A stretch of 64,000 bases of DNA, taken from Paulownia fortunei (taxonomy: Eukaryota; Streptophyta; Magnoliopsida; Lamiales; Paulowniaceae). The stretch's first letter is position 1; the number at the start of each line of letters is the position of its first letter. Position numbers and translations under genes: made by a program. Positions 1 through 11,500 of the stretch are shown here, piece by piece. The notes beneath the pieces were generated by a model, which ran no database searches, was not told the origin of the DNA, and saw nothing but the letters and a program-made list of their open reading frames with translations. The stretch spans positions 7,936,001 to 8,000,000 of the forward strand of contig CM033113.1 of assembly GCA_019321725.1 (NCBI GenBank), in the 5' to 3' direction.

Positions 1-541
1 ATGCCGCTTACAGCTTCCTTGAATGGGAATATTGATGGTCAAAAATCAACATAAAGCACTATACTTGCCCAAAGATGGAAGCAATTCTTTTTGAACTCTA
101 AAATAGCTGTACCCATACATCTGATCTAGTTGACCAAACTTGCTTCTGTATTTCTCTGCTGTGACCAACTCTAATACTAAAAAAAAGTCAACTTAGACCA
201 CTAAATCTCAGGCATACAGCTGTTAACTTAGTCCTTACACTCTCTAGACTATAATACCAAGATTGTTAGAAACTAGCACACACACACACATATACATATA
301 TATATATATATATGTATGGTTGTGTTAGAATTGGTGTGATTTTCCTCGTCTTATTAGCTGCATCCACATGAAGCAAATTACACATACCATCTACATAATT
401 TTTTTCCAAAACATGACAAGTTTGAGTTGTGAAAGAAAGAAAGAAGAAGAAACTCTGTTTTAGCGAGAGCACTTTTTTAGTATATATGTAATCTTGATTT
501 GGATTTGAATAAAAGGGAGAAAATTACAATAAGCCCACTAA
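1..541. other. Downstream flank of the pirin gene
   Basis: No coding region is recognisable here. The part next to position 541 should hold the 3' UTR of the minus-strand pirin gene. A CA/TA microsatellite lies at about 276-314. The left end could belong to the untranslated part or an intron of a neighbouring gene, but nothing in the sequence shows this. Confidence 0.5.
276..314. repeat. CA/TA microsatellite
   Basis: A run of CA dinucleotides is followed by a run of TA dinucleotides, downstream of the pirin stop codon. It is a simple sequence repeat with no other visible role. Confidence 0.85.
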
Positions 542-2714
542 TTAATAACCAAAAACAATGGTGGATTCAGATTTCCAGTGTCTTGCTTTCTCAAATCCAT
601 TAGTATAATTCTCATAATCTTCAATAGTTTGGTCGATTTGTTCCTGACTGTTCATCACAAAAGGACCATACTGCACAACAGGCTCTCCCAGTGGCTCACC
701 TCCAACCAGAATAAATCTGAGTGATTTCGACGATTTGTTCCACGCCTCCAGGCCGTCACCTGAGCCAAGAAGAAGAAGGTGATGGGACGATACAGGCGAA
801 GATCGTGAATTCCCAAATGTACCCTCTCCCTCCAATATATATACAAATGCATTCCATGATACTGGTATCGGTTGTCGAATCTGCGCCCCGGGCTTAAGAG
901 TAAAGTCCAAATACATGGTGGGAGTCCTAGTATATATTGGTGACTTGATTCCCAATGCCTCTCCTGCAATAACTCTCACTTTTACCCCATCTTTTGCTGC
1001 TTCTGCAATGTCCTTACTGTTCATTTCTTGATACCTTGGCTCAATCCTGTGGATTAAAACCAACACACAAAATAAATGAATAGATAACACACTTTATGAC
1101 TTTTAAGTTTTATTCCTCAAATCCCACTAGCAAAAAGGTCAAAATTTAGAGATATTACTTTGTGAAAGTGTGAATCAGAATCAGAAGCTTTACACAGAGG
1201 CCATTTTCAAGGGTACTGTCTCTTTCAGTTGTGATTCAATATAAAGGGCATATATTGATGCAGTGGTTGGGTGGGTTATGGGCAGGGCCACTCACATTTT
1301 ATATTTGGAGGAGAGGTTAATCCACAACTGTAAACCTTTTTGAGTTCCCTCAGCAGCAGGCATTTCTGAGTGGACAATTCCTCTTCCTGCAGTCATCCAT
1401 TGCAGGTCACCAGCTTCAATGGTGCCCTTGTGTCCCTCGAAGTCTTCATGTGTCACAGCTCCCTGACCATGAAGAAAAACAATCTTTTGTCGGTTTCTTG
1501 ACCAAAGGATTGAAAAAATAAATACATATTCATGATAAATTCTTGAGGAAGCCGAAAAGAAAAAAGTAAAATATTTCTTTTACTAGTATTTATGTGAAAC
1601 CGGCCGGCCATGTATTTCCATCCATGCCGGCCTGATTTGCTATATTAGTAATTTTCTGTTGGAATCATATTATTTATCCCTATGAAACTTGACCAGTTTG
1701 ATTGATTAAAGTTTTGAATACAGGTGGCCAGCCCATAAAGGACATGATTACGGCATGTTTAAGTTTAACTTAAAATATCATTTGTCAACCTAAACAAATG
1801 ATTTATGTTGCTTTCTTTAGGCTGCACAATCACATCTGCTTGACCATAACTTCTGAACATGAGTGCTCGAACTGTCGCAGGAAAATATCAATGTAGCAAT
1901 AAAGAAATTGTCCAATTACATTTTTGTATTGTTGCTTATCTGTATTTTTGGGCTATTATATAAGGATGAAATATTATATAAAGCCTTGACACCAAGCATG
2001 TGAGAAGCAGGTCTGAATGTTTAGGAATTCAAAATTAAAATACTCCATCAAACAATATACACATGAAAACAGAGAAAAAAAAAAAGGAGCAGTTCTACTC
2101 ATTGATACAGCTACTATTTTCTTTCTTAAACATCATAGCCTGAAAATTAGCAATGTAGATGTACCTGCAGCATGTAGGTGACGGTCTCGAATCCTGTAAG
2201 ACAGATGGAAACAGAAATCACAGTCTCAGTTCCCATGTATACCCAAAATCCTAAAAATTTAGCAGATCACTATATTTACGAAAAAAATGTTCTGAGATCA
2301 AACCTCTATGTGGGTGATCAGGAAATCCAGCAGGAGCAGAAACTGTAAAGCCATAAATAAATAAAAAGATTTCATCGATGAGAAAGCAAGAAACTTCTTT
2401 CCTTAATCTTATCTTGAAGATTCAAGAAATGAAAAAAGCACAAAAAACAGAGACACCCCACCTGAGAATTCATCCAGAGCAAGAAAAGGATCAAAATATT
2501 TCAGCTCAAACCTGGGAGGGAACAACAAAAACCCCATCTTTTAGGTTTGCAAAAAAAAAATAAGAACATAAATTTCTTCTATCTCAAAATAAAATAAGTC
2601 TTGTAATACTCACCTTCCGATGCTTCTTCTAACAGTAGCACCGACGCCTTCACGTTGAGGCCTGGCCAAGAATTTTCTGACAACAGGACGAGGCTCCCTG
2701 ACAACATTTGACAT
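542..2714 (-). CDS. PRN: Pirin-like protein (bicupin, iron-binding)
   Basis: Six exons on the minus strand: 2714-2614, 2511-2462, 2342-2304, 2193-2165, 1462-1296 and 1046-542. Every junction is GT-AG and the phases close to 296 aa, the usual plant pirin length. The N-terminus starts MSNVVREP and runs into the VRKFLARPQ..VGATVRRSIGR region. The first cupin carries HPHRGFETVTYMLQG and GDLQWMTAGRGIVHSE. His60, His62, His104 and Glu106 correspond to the Fe ligands of human pirin (His56, His58, His101, Glu103). The second cupin reads YLDFTLKPGA and WNAFVYILEGEG. Family knowledge: pirins are nuclear or cytosolic cupins tied to transcription co-regulation, and some have quercetinase activity. In Arabidopsis PRN1 interacts with the G-protein alpha subunit. 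The start at 2714 was chosen because it joins in frame to the conserved N-terminal strand; the ATG at 2821 is in another frame. No damage is seen. Confidence 0.95.
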
Positions 2715-2824
2715 GTCTGTCTCTTGTATTTTCTTGCTTTCTTTTTTCCCTTCTCTTGTTGTTCGTATACTAACACAGATTTATCTGTTGATGAAATTTG
2801 AAATGAAGAGGGTTCATGCATCTG

Positions 2825-2833
2825 TTTATATAG
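2825..2833 (-). promoter_or_regulatory. TATA box of the pirin gene
   Basis: On the minus strand this reads CTATATAAA, about 110 bp upstream of the chosen pirin ATG. That leaves room for a leader of roughly 80 bases. It is a motif match only. Confidence 0.6.
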
Positions 2834-2910
2834 GGGAGAGAAGAGCAGAGGAAACTTGAATCCCGTTAGACGTTAGTCGATTTTGGAGGGTCAAAGGAGC
2901 AAAGGTAGGG

Positions 2911-2926
2911 CCAATCAGTGGGCCCC
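2911..2926. promoter_or_regulatory. CCAAT box next to a GTGGGCCCC (TCP-type) site
   Basis: CCAAT at 2911-2915 is followed by GTGGGCCCC at 2918-2926, roughly 200 bp upstream of the pirin start and just above its TATA box. GTGGGNCC cores are the known binding sites of plant TCP factors and CCAAT is bound by NF-Y. Their use here is inferred from position and match. Confidence 0.45.
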
Positions 2927-4282
2927 GCGGCGGAGGTTCCTTGAGATCTAGGGACTTTGTTTTATTTGGTACATTTTGCCTCAGCATGACGCCCTCATTG
3001 CGTCATCCTAGTACGCCTTATGTTGTTCTGCTGGTCAAATAACTAAACCTTTTTTTTTTTTTTTTAGCCATAACATAAAATTATTAAATAAATGATTTAA
3101 CACATCATTATTTATATTATTAATTTAGATAAATGTAAAAGCATCTGCATTAATCATCAAATTTATTATGAATTTATAAGCCTCCTAATTTGCCCCAACG
3201 CAAATATAGAAGAATAGATCAAATATTTAATTTAATCATGTGCACTCATGTAATGATACTTGGGTGGAAGTTAGTATTGGAATGGAATTGTGTACGTTGA
3301 CTTTTTAAGGTGTAATATTTCTTTATGTAATTTTTATTTTTATTTTTTATAAGAAGAGTTTAGCACGAAAGAGGGTCTTTTTCAATGAATTATTATTTGT
3401 AAATTAATAAAAATTCATGTCAAATTTCATGTTAAGTTATGCGTACTGGACTAATTAAAATCTCATAACAAACATTTTCAACTAGAAACGAGAGAGGGAG
3501 AATCGCTTATTTACTTATAATAATCAAGTTAAGGTCGCAAATATTTAAAATTATGTAGGATTGATGTTTTGGATTTTATGGTCCAAAATCCCACAATTGA
3601 GAGTTGATTCCAAGGGCAAATTTAGGTTCCAAAATATATATGAAGTTGTCTAAAAATTGAATTCTTCAAATATAGTTATGGCATGGAGACAACCAACATA
3701 TTCCTAGTCAATGCACAAGAAAATGGAGATATAAAATGATCGTACAAGGAATAAACTACTATTTTTTATTTATTTATTTTTTTGGAGTGGTGCTATCTGT
3801 TACTCATCCTTAATTTCAATGGTCTACTTCACTTTCGGCATCATCAAAATCCTTTCAAGTATGAACCAAAAAAATCATTAATGGGTATCAACTCAAAATG
3901 TCATAATTGTCCACATCATTTGGCCTATAAAGGCATAAATAATTTTCCAATTATTTTTTTTAACAAGAAATTTCAAATGATAAGATTTAAACTCGACTAC
4001 ATACTGTCTAATAATATTAATAATAATAATAATAACAATAACATTTATAATAATAAATTTTTTTAGATGGTTTGTTTGTCATTTAAGAAACTAGTAAATT
4101 AAAATGATTATCAAGAATTAGTTGTCTGAATTAGACATGAAAATGAAATAAAAAGTGTCCAATCAGATAGATAGATGTGTAGAACAAACAAGGTACAAAA
4201 ATCTTTTTTTGGTGTAATTATGAAGGGGCGTCTCATGCCTGCTTTGTGGTCAAGGCCCCGAAGCTCTTTCAAAATGGGACTT

Positions 4283-4307
4283 GGGGGTGGGTGGGGGGGG
4301 GGGGGGG
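4283..4307. repeat. Poly-G tract
   Basis: A nearly pure G run broken by two T residues. Several such G or C runs occur in this window (also near 7165, 16761, 25043, 40231 and 41220). Runs of this length are prone to slippage and assembly error. Confidence 0.8.
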
Positions 4308-5329
4308 TGCGTCATTATAACAGAAGCATGACGATCGTAGAGATTGGAAATTTTTAGGAGTAATGCTATATTTACCCACACTTTCAACCTCAAAAATTTT
4401 ACAACTTGGCAAGAATATGGAATTTCACTAAAAAAAAAATTTAAGTTTGAAAGAAATAATTGCTTTTATATTATGATTTTTTATTATCTTTTGAAGAGAA
4501 AAATAGGTAAAGTCTTGGAAATAACATAAAAAAAAAAAAAAATAAACTCGATTTTTGTTTCTGGAGTTGTAAATAAGATTTTAAAAAATAAAAGTTTGTG
4601 TGGAAAATATTGTTATTTTCAAAAATAATGATTGGGAGTTAATAATATCATATTATTAATTTAAAATAAAATATATTTTGAGAAATAATATTTTAAAAAT
4701 AAAATCTTATACTGTGATTATTTTTAAAAAATAAAAATAAATTGAGACAAATATATATATATATATATATAATTAATTAGGAGAGAAGTATGTGGGTGTG
4801 AGAGCAATTGTACGTCAGATCAGATAACATTAAACATGGAAAATAAATATAGTGGAAATTTTAAAACGTGTTGGACTTTTTCAAAGCCATTAAAGCTGAA
4901 TTTTGTAGGTGTGATGATCTATGAATTACGATATATTGATGCAATCCCATACCAAAATCTTCTTCTTTTTTATTTCTTTATATATTATATATATGTATGT
5001 AAAAATCCATTTCAATTTTTATGTTTGATGAGATGGATTTTCTCTATGCTTGCGTTTCATGTTAATTTTTTTTTTTATATAATTCCTTTAATTGGAGGTA
5101 GCACAAAGAATTAATTAACAGTTGATTTTATCAATTATGAATGAGTGAACCCACTTAAATAATATACCTCATTCTTTACTAAAATTAAGGGAAATTTCTT
5201 AACCAAAGATTTTGAGCCATAAGAATTTCCCAAACAAATAATAGAAATAAAATGCTTCAAATTTTTTTATGGCATCACATATCTTATTATTCAAATTTAT
5301 TTAAATTTTATCAAGTTTAAAAGATTGAA

Positions 5330-5575
5330 TTTAAATTTGATTTGATAGTTGATCTAGTCGAGTCGAATGACCTCCGCTAATTTGATCATTTAATGCATTT
5401 TTTTTTTTATTTTTTCACTAATGGAGTCGAGTTCAAGTCGAGTATCAAATTTTATCGAACAAAAAAAATATATTTAATCTTAATTTGTTAAATTATACAA
5501 ATAGAGTTCAAATAAATTTTTAATAATTGATTTCGAATTGAGTATTCAATAACTTAATTTATTTTCTAATCCTAA
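5330..5575. repeat. Diverged interspersed repeat, copy A (related to 21442-21590)
   Basis: Blocks are shared with 21442-21590: a TTTGATAGTT block, gagtYgaaYtc-like words, an ATCGAACAAAAA..ATATAT block, and AAATTGAGTATT near the end, in the same order. The two copies are clearly related but degraded. No coding capacity or target duplication is visible, so the element class is unknown. Confidence 0.45.
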
Positions 5576-5980
5576 TTAATATGAAATAAAAAAATTATGA
5601 CTTTGGAACTTGGTTTTCTTCATTTGCTCTTAGTTTTTAATCCATTCATGACTTGAATCACAGTCAGGCTTAAATCAACCCATGTATTAAATAAATATTT
5701 ATAATCTTGTTAGTTTTTCTTTATAATTTTCAGATAAAGGTCGTTTTTTAATAAAAATTATGACTATTGAAAATTCGAATCAAATTGCCATCCACTATTT
5801 GATATATCGAGTAAAATTAGTATCTTACGTGCTATGCGCATATATATGGCTTGAATGCGCCTTAAATCTTAAAGTGATGAGATTATGAATTTTTGAAAAT
5901 GAAATCTGGCCTGTTCGGAAATTATAATCAAGAAATTATCCCATAAAATATTCGATGGAATTTGGTCAATTTACTACGAG

Positions 5981-6286
5981 AGGGTGTTTGGAAACCCATT
6001 TCAAATGGACTTTTAGAAATGAAAGCTCATTTGTAAAAAGGTTATGTGTTTGGTAATTATTTTTAAATGAGCTTTTAAAATAAATCACTTTTCCAAAAAT
6101 TTATTTTGAAAAAGTGTAAAATTGTGACTTTTGAATTTTTTTTCTTGCACTTTTACTAAATGGACATTAAAGTATATTTTTACCAAACATTTAATAATAT
6201 TTATAAGCACTTTTAAAAAATGTCCATATTAAAAAGTTAATTTTATAAATGGACTTTCATTTTAAAAATGCTACCAAACATGCACT
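5981..6286. mobile_element. Possible MITE (hAT-like foldback remnant)
   Basis: The left end reads AGGGTGTTTGG. The right end, read on the other strand, is AGTGCATGTTTGG. Inner arms also pair imperfectly: AATGGACTTTTAGAAATG on the left against AAAATGAAAGTCCATTT on the right, read from the opposite strand. About 305 bp, AT-rich and non-coding. GTGTTTGG termini are common in plant hAT-type MITEs. I see no clear 8-bp target duplication, so the class is inference. Confidence 0.45.
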
Positions 6287-7164
6287 ATATGATTTTGAAA
6301 GTTTAGATAAGAATACCATAAGTATTAATTGACTAGGTACATTGTATCCTAGACTATATTAACAATCACAAACACACTCTTTATTTTTTGAATTAAATAT
6401 TTAGATAAAATTATTCCTCATGCAATGTGAATTTATATAATTTGAGCATTTTGCACCCTACTTAAAGTTTTAAATTATTTCTTACTTAGAAAAAAAAGTA
6501 TTTTTTTAATTATAATAAAGAAAAGGTAATTAATAACTTATGTAATAGAAATTTTAAAAAGTAAAGTAAAATATAGTATTATAGATACACACAAAATGTT
6601 AAACATGAAAAAAAATGACTATTTGAATTCAAAATAAAGATATTAATTAGCTAATCTAAACGAATTTTGATTATTTTGGATAAAAATATTAAATAGCTAA
6701 TAATTTTATTTTGAACTCATATAATCAAAATAATTTTTTTTTATGTATTTGATATACTCATTTATTACTTTATTTTTAAAATTTTGAATTACTTAAATTA
6801 CTAATTATTTTTTTGATATTACAATAAAAATATTTGTTCTAATTAAGATAGAATTGAATTAAAGGAGCAAAATGTTCCAAACATATTGAAAACTATATTA
6901 ATTTACGTGAAATAAAGACAGTTTTATCCAGATATTTAATTTAAAATGATACATTTATTAGTTCAGGAGTTATTTACAACCACGTGTCTAATCAAGGGTA
7001 TAATTTTACCTTATTAATTTAGGAATTTGAGAATTGATTATCATATTGATCAACATTCTCAATAGCTGCTAGAATACATACGAATGAGAACTCCAATAAA
7101 TATTTGTAACTTGTGAGTATGGAATATTGAAAGTATAGAAGATAAGCGTCAAATATAATAGCGC

Positions 7165-7212
7165 ACCCCACCCCCCACCCCCCCTCCCCACCCCAAAAAA
7201 AAAAAAAAAAAA
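7165..7212. repeat. C-rich tract followed by an A run
   Basis: About 30 bases of C runs with single A/T interruptions, then 18 consecutive A. It lies downstream of the ACP gene as read on the minus strand. Because that gene is on the minus strand, an A run on the plus strand is not its poly(A) tail. Confidence 0.75.
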
Positions 7213-7365
7213 TAGTTCAACAATTCTAGCACAATTTCAGACTAATTTAACCAAAAACGTTTCATCTGGTTGGGTTAAAAGTTGAAAGACAAGAAGAAAA
7301 TCAATGGCAGCCAAGAGCAGCAATTCTTTCTTTCTTCTCCTAATACTTAATTTCTTGTGTTGTTT

Positions 7366-7787
7366 TTAAGCTGCGGCCGCCTTCACTTTCTCAATCAAGT
7401 CCGCGGCATCCTGAACGGAGGAGATGTTCTCGGCTCCGCCTTCTCCGATGGAAACCCCGAATTTCTCTTCCAGGGCCATCATGATCTCCACCGTGTCCAA
7501 AGAATCCGCACCCAGATCGACGAATTTGGTTTGGGGCGTCACCGAACCCTCGTCGATGGACAGTTGTTTCGCGATGGTGCTCTGGACGACCTGCAGAGTT
7601 TTGGGTTGGGCAATGGCGCACGAAATTCTTGGTCTCTTGAAGCAACGAGCTTTTGTTACGGGGATTTGACTGATTTTGGGCGCCAGTTTCACCCCCACGG
7701 CTCTTGGCCAGGTGAGAAACGCGGCGGAGGTGTGTTTGGCACCGGAAGTGGAGCGGCGGAGGAGGGTGGTGATGGTGGGCGGAGGGG
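7366..7787 (-). CDS. ACP: Plastid acyl carrier protein (start codon not found)
   Basis: ACP carries growing acyl chains on 4'-phosphopantetheine in plastid type II fatty-acid synthesis. The frame contains GADSLDTVEIMMALEEKF, with the Ser of DSL as the prosthetic-group site, and ends KVKAAAA. Upstream is a plastid transit peptide: Ser/Thr/Arg-rich TITTLLRRSTSGAKH, then a basic stretch and a RISC-A cleavage-like site. The mature part is about 80 aa, as expected. The frame stays open upstream to a TAA near 7857, yet holds no ATG. One reading is a splice acceptor at 7788/7787 (CCACCAG before CCCCTCC) with a short first exon elsewhere. Another is a lost start: CTTGCTTCC stands where ATGGCTTCC would fit an MAS.. 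start. No intron interrupts the carrier domain. Whether this is an active gene or a decayed copy is open; the coding part is otherwise undamaged. Confidence 0.8.
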
Positions 7788-8594
7788 CTGGTGGAGTGGA
7801 AGCAAGTGAAGTCAGAAAAATAAGGAAAATGAGATGATAATAAAGTGCTCCAAATTATGGGTTGATAGTAGCTGAAAATTGGAGGTTTAAAGGGAATAGA
7901 GTGGGAAGATTCAAAAAGAGTGGCGATCGTAACAATGTGCATCTGTCTTCTGCATTGCGGCCAGTGATAGTGATAATGGCAATGATAGGGGAATTTGGTT
8001 TTTGTATGTTGTTTTCTTTTCTTTCATGATTTTGTGTTTTTCTAGCCGTCCCATACCGCAATGTAGTCCTATGATCCACCTTGTTTAAGGAGTATTTCTT
8101 TTTCTGCATCTATATATCGTAATGTTGCATGTAATTTTCTTACACATGTACTTGAGTCGGGTAAATACAAGTGATTTATGTCCAGCAAGGCCAACTCTCA
8201 TCTAAGTCCTCATTTCATTAATAAAACTTATTTTCAGACTAAAAGAACAAAGTCTTCCCTACATGTAGCGCCCAAAAATATGATGCAGTTTCAAATGAAT
8301 GCTTCCAGGAACACACCAAATAATTACGCAACAAAATTTACATGAAAGAGAGAGACCCTCAATATAACAAATAATTAACATCTGCGAATCAGCCCACATC
8401 ACCTCTGCCAGTAACATCCCCATTTAGATAAATACACTGGAAAGAATGAAAATACCTACAAGAACGGCAAGGAAAACAGTCCTCCAGGTACTAAAATGTA
8501 TAATCTGAACTAGCTAGCTGCGCCACAAGCTTGATTCCAGATACCCCAAAGGAGGTCAATCACAAGAATATAACAAGATATTGGTGCTTTAACC
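7788..8594. other. ACP leader region and GDPDL 3' flank
   Basis: This stretch should hold the promoter, leader and any first exon of the minus-strand ACP gene, followed by the 3' UTR of the minus-strand GDPDL gene that ends at 8595. A weak TATA-like string on the minus strand lies at about 8110-8118. I could not find a convincing ACP first exon. Confidence 0.5.
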
Positions 8595-11500
8595 TCAGCA
8601 TATAAAAGCTGCAAGAAGAATAGCAATAATAGTGAGGATGGTGCTTGCAACAGCTGTAGGCTGCCCATTTGGTGGAGTTGGACCAGGTGCTGTTGAGGTG
8701 TTACCAGCGTCCACAGTTGGAGGCCTCTCCATGACAGGGGGCAGAGGAGGCTCCACCACATCATTCTCTGTCAGAATTGGGTTTGGAGCCTCAGCTGGAG
8801 GCAGGTACAGATTCGCCATAAGAGGAATAAGACCCCCAGGCTGGACAGGAGACATGTATAGTGGTAGATTTTTATACCCCAGACATCGGTTCCCTGTAAA
8901 CGAATCAAGACAGCTAATATTGTTAGTATTTAAGTGTTCACGTTCTTTGAGTCATCTTTCTAAATATTATAAAATCCGATTCAAAGATAAGGCAATTGGC
9001 TGTTTTGAACTTGATGCTATAATAAAAGGAAAAACTTAATCGCAATTGAGTAAAATGCAGTCTTTGAAGAGCTCCCAATTGCATGGTCATAGGCGGTTGA
9101 TCTGAAAAGGAAATATCAGGTATTCATGGTAACAAATATTTATGTATGTTTTTTACATGTGAGTCTATTTAGATAGTAGGTATATAAAACTAGACATTCT
9201 TTCCTAGAAATCAAGGTTAAGTTTGCTTGTGATCCGCCAAAACAATCTCATTATCATTCATTCTCCCAAAATACATCCAAACACATATCACGTTCTCCAA
9301 AACATTTCTCAATAAATTCATTCTGTTTTCATTCTCCCAGAACACACCAAAACACATTCAAGCATTCCCGAAGAAAATTAATGGAGATAAGTGTGACAGG
9401 GGGATTGAGGGACAATGCTGATATTCGAGAGGATGATGATGAGGGGAAAACGAGATGTAATTTGTGTCAATAGGCATGCATTGACAAATGAGAAATTTGT
9501 TCTGTGATATTCGGAGACAGCCGTTGCTCTATCTTTCATCTTCATGAAGCTAATGGATGTGACTGACTAGCTAAGAAGAGTTTGACATGAATTATCCGTG
9601 GGAGAAAGTAATTTTGCATTATGTCTCTCTTCTGTGGGTTAATTGTGTAATTCGTTTCAACTCTAGAATAACACATATAATTTCTGGCTTTAACAACAAG
9701 AACAAGAAAGCTTCCATCTTGTTATCAATTAATATGGATGATATTTAATCACCACAATGTTAAGGACTGCTTTCTCTAAGATCCCAAACCTGGTAGCTGA
9801 GAGAAAGCATAGGAACATTGACAGAGATCAGGTACATGAGACAAAAATTTCACCAATTTTATTTAAGTAGTCTGGAGTATGAGCATAATGGTTCTATGCA
9901 AAGGAACATGACGTTTTACCACTATTTCAGACTCTTGCAAAACATATTGCACAATGGAGGAGAAAAAAATATAAGCATTTACAAGTGAACTTACTTTTGA
10001 ACTTAGCAGCTGTTGCAGGGTAGTCTGTTATGACACCATCAATTCCCATATAATAGACATGTGTGTTAATCTCCACATATGCATCAGAGAAGAAGTCCCA
10101 TGGTTGAGATACAAACTCATTTCGGAAGAACTGCACATAGACTGGGAGATTAAAGGCCTGCAGCTTTGGAACAATAGCTGTTTCACCAGTGAGAAAGGCC
10201 TCATCAGTAGGAAAGACGGATCTTTTAGAGATGACCACAGAGCTAGCAAATTTTTTTATCTCCAAAATGGTTGAGTTCAGGATGTCACGGACATCATCAT
10301 CAACTAGGTAAACGAGCTCATAATTGCCACTGCTCTTAAACTTAGAGAGCACCGCACTATCACTAGATTTAATCATAATCTTCTTGGCTGTCTGATTATT
10401 ATAACCAGCTTTGCTTAAAGCATCCAAAACTGTGTCAGTTACACCTAATCCCTGATTTTCAGCTAGGTAGGCAGCATTCTGCAAGACAGGAAACAGAATG
10501 TGATGCCACATTCATCAGATAACTTTCTACAAAATGCATTCTATGTAAAATGGCGACCAATATATATGTGTTCTCCGTCATCTTCTTGCTAGTCATCTTT
10601 AATTCCTTTACACCACATTACAATAGGAAAAGGGAACAGGTACAAAAATAAGTTACTCAAACCCATCAGCAGATAAGCAATACATTACAATCTTTAAAAG
10701 TATCTAACACAGTGTAAAGGATCCAGCAACACCCACAGGTAAGCAAAACTGCGAGAATGTTGCATCACTCACATTTTGGGAGAGTTCTCACATATGAAGT
10801 ATGGACCACATTGGTCTTACTCGACTTAATGCTCACTTGTGTCACCCATAAAACTGTGCCAAGAAACGTTGGACAAGTTAATGTCAGACTTTTCACATAA
10901 CATACTTGGTTTTAGACCATGTGTGCAATTGCGACAGAGAAAGAGATCCTGAAGCCATTGGATATTGGGACAACAGAAAGGACTGCATCAAATGACACTC
11001 CCCTTACCAAAAAGAAAGCTTGGAAGATTCATGGAGTTAATTTTCTAGCAGTTGCAATACCTCGAATTAGGCATAGAAAATCAATAAGTTTTTGATGGAG
11101 AATTGTGCATTTTAAAAGAGAAAAATGCTATGTGGATTGTTTTATTTTGTATTTTTCTCTTACAGTTTGGCATTCCTATATTAATAAACAACCTGATAGG
11201 ACTCCATAAAAGAAGGAGAGCTGTTCAGAAGTTCCATATTGCCGAGACGAAGGGCAGCACTTCTGTACATGATCGAAGTAGGTTGAGTTGTCTCGTCCCC
11301 ACTGCATCGAAGAGTACCTATGCGCTATGTTCCTATTCACTGATAAGGTAGATAGAGTTGGGGTGGGAAACACTCATACTGTGGCAGAAAATTCCTGGAA
11401 TTTTATATATGTCAATAATTATTAGTCAGTATTCAGGTAATAGATTCTTCAACTCTGGATATCAACAAAATTAGCCTACTGTCTGTACATCCAATATCTT

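Larger units (their letters stand above)
2940..7164. other. AT-rich spacer between the pirin and ACP genes
   Basis: No gene is recognisable. The stretch is very AT-rich with many stops in all frames. It holds a poly-G run (4283-4307), an AT microsatellite (about 4748-4771), a diverged interspersed repeat (about 5330-5575) and a MITE-like foldback (5981-6286). These are listed separately where supportable. Confidence 0.6.

Noticed and set aside
7357..7809. 150-codon plus-strand open frame over the ACP gene
   Set aside because: It is the antisense shadow of the GC-rich ACP coding region and resembles no known protein.
8632..9039. 135-codon plus-strand open frame over the last GDPDL exon
   Set aside because: Antisense shadow of the Pro-rich GPI-anchor region; it runs into intron sequence.
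9065..9106. Possible extra exon in GDPDL intron 8 (acceptor TTTTCAG before an open stretch)
   Set aside because: No donor follows it, and joining exon 8 directly to the exon at 8893 restores the family's K-R-N-R-C-L sequence in frame.
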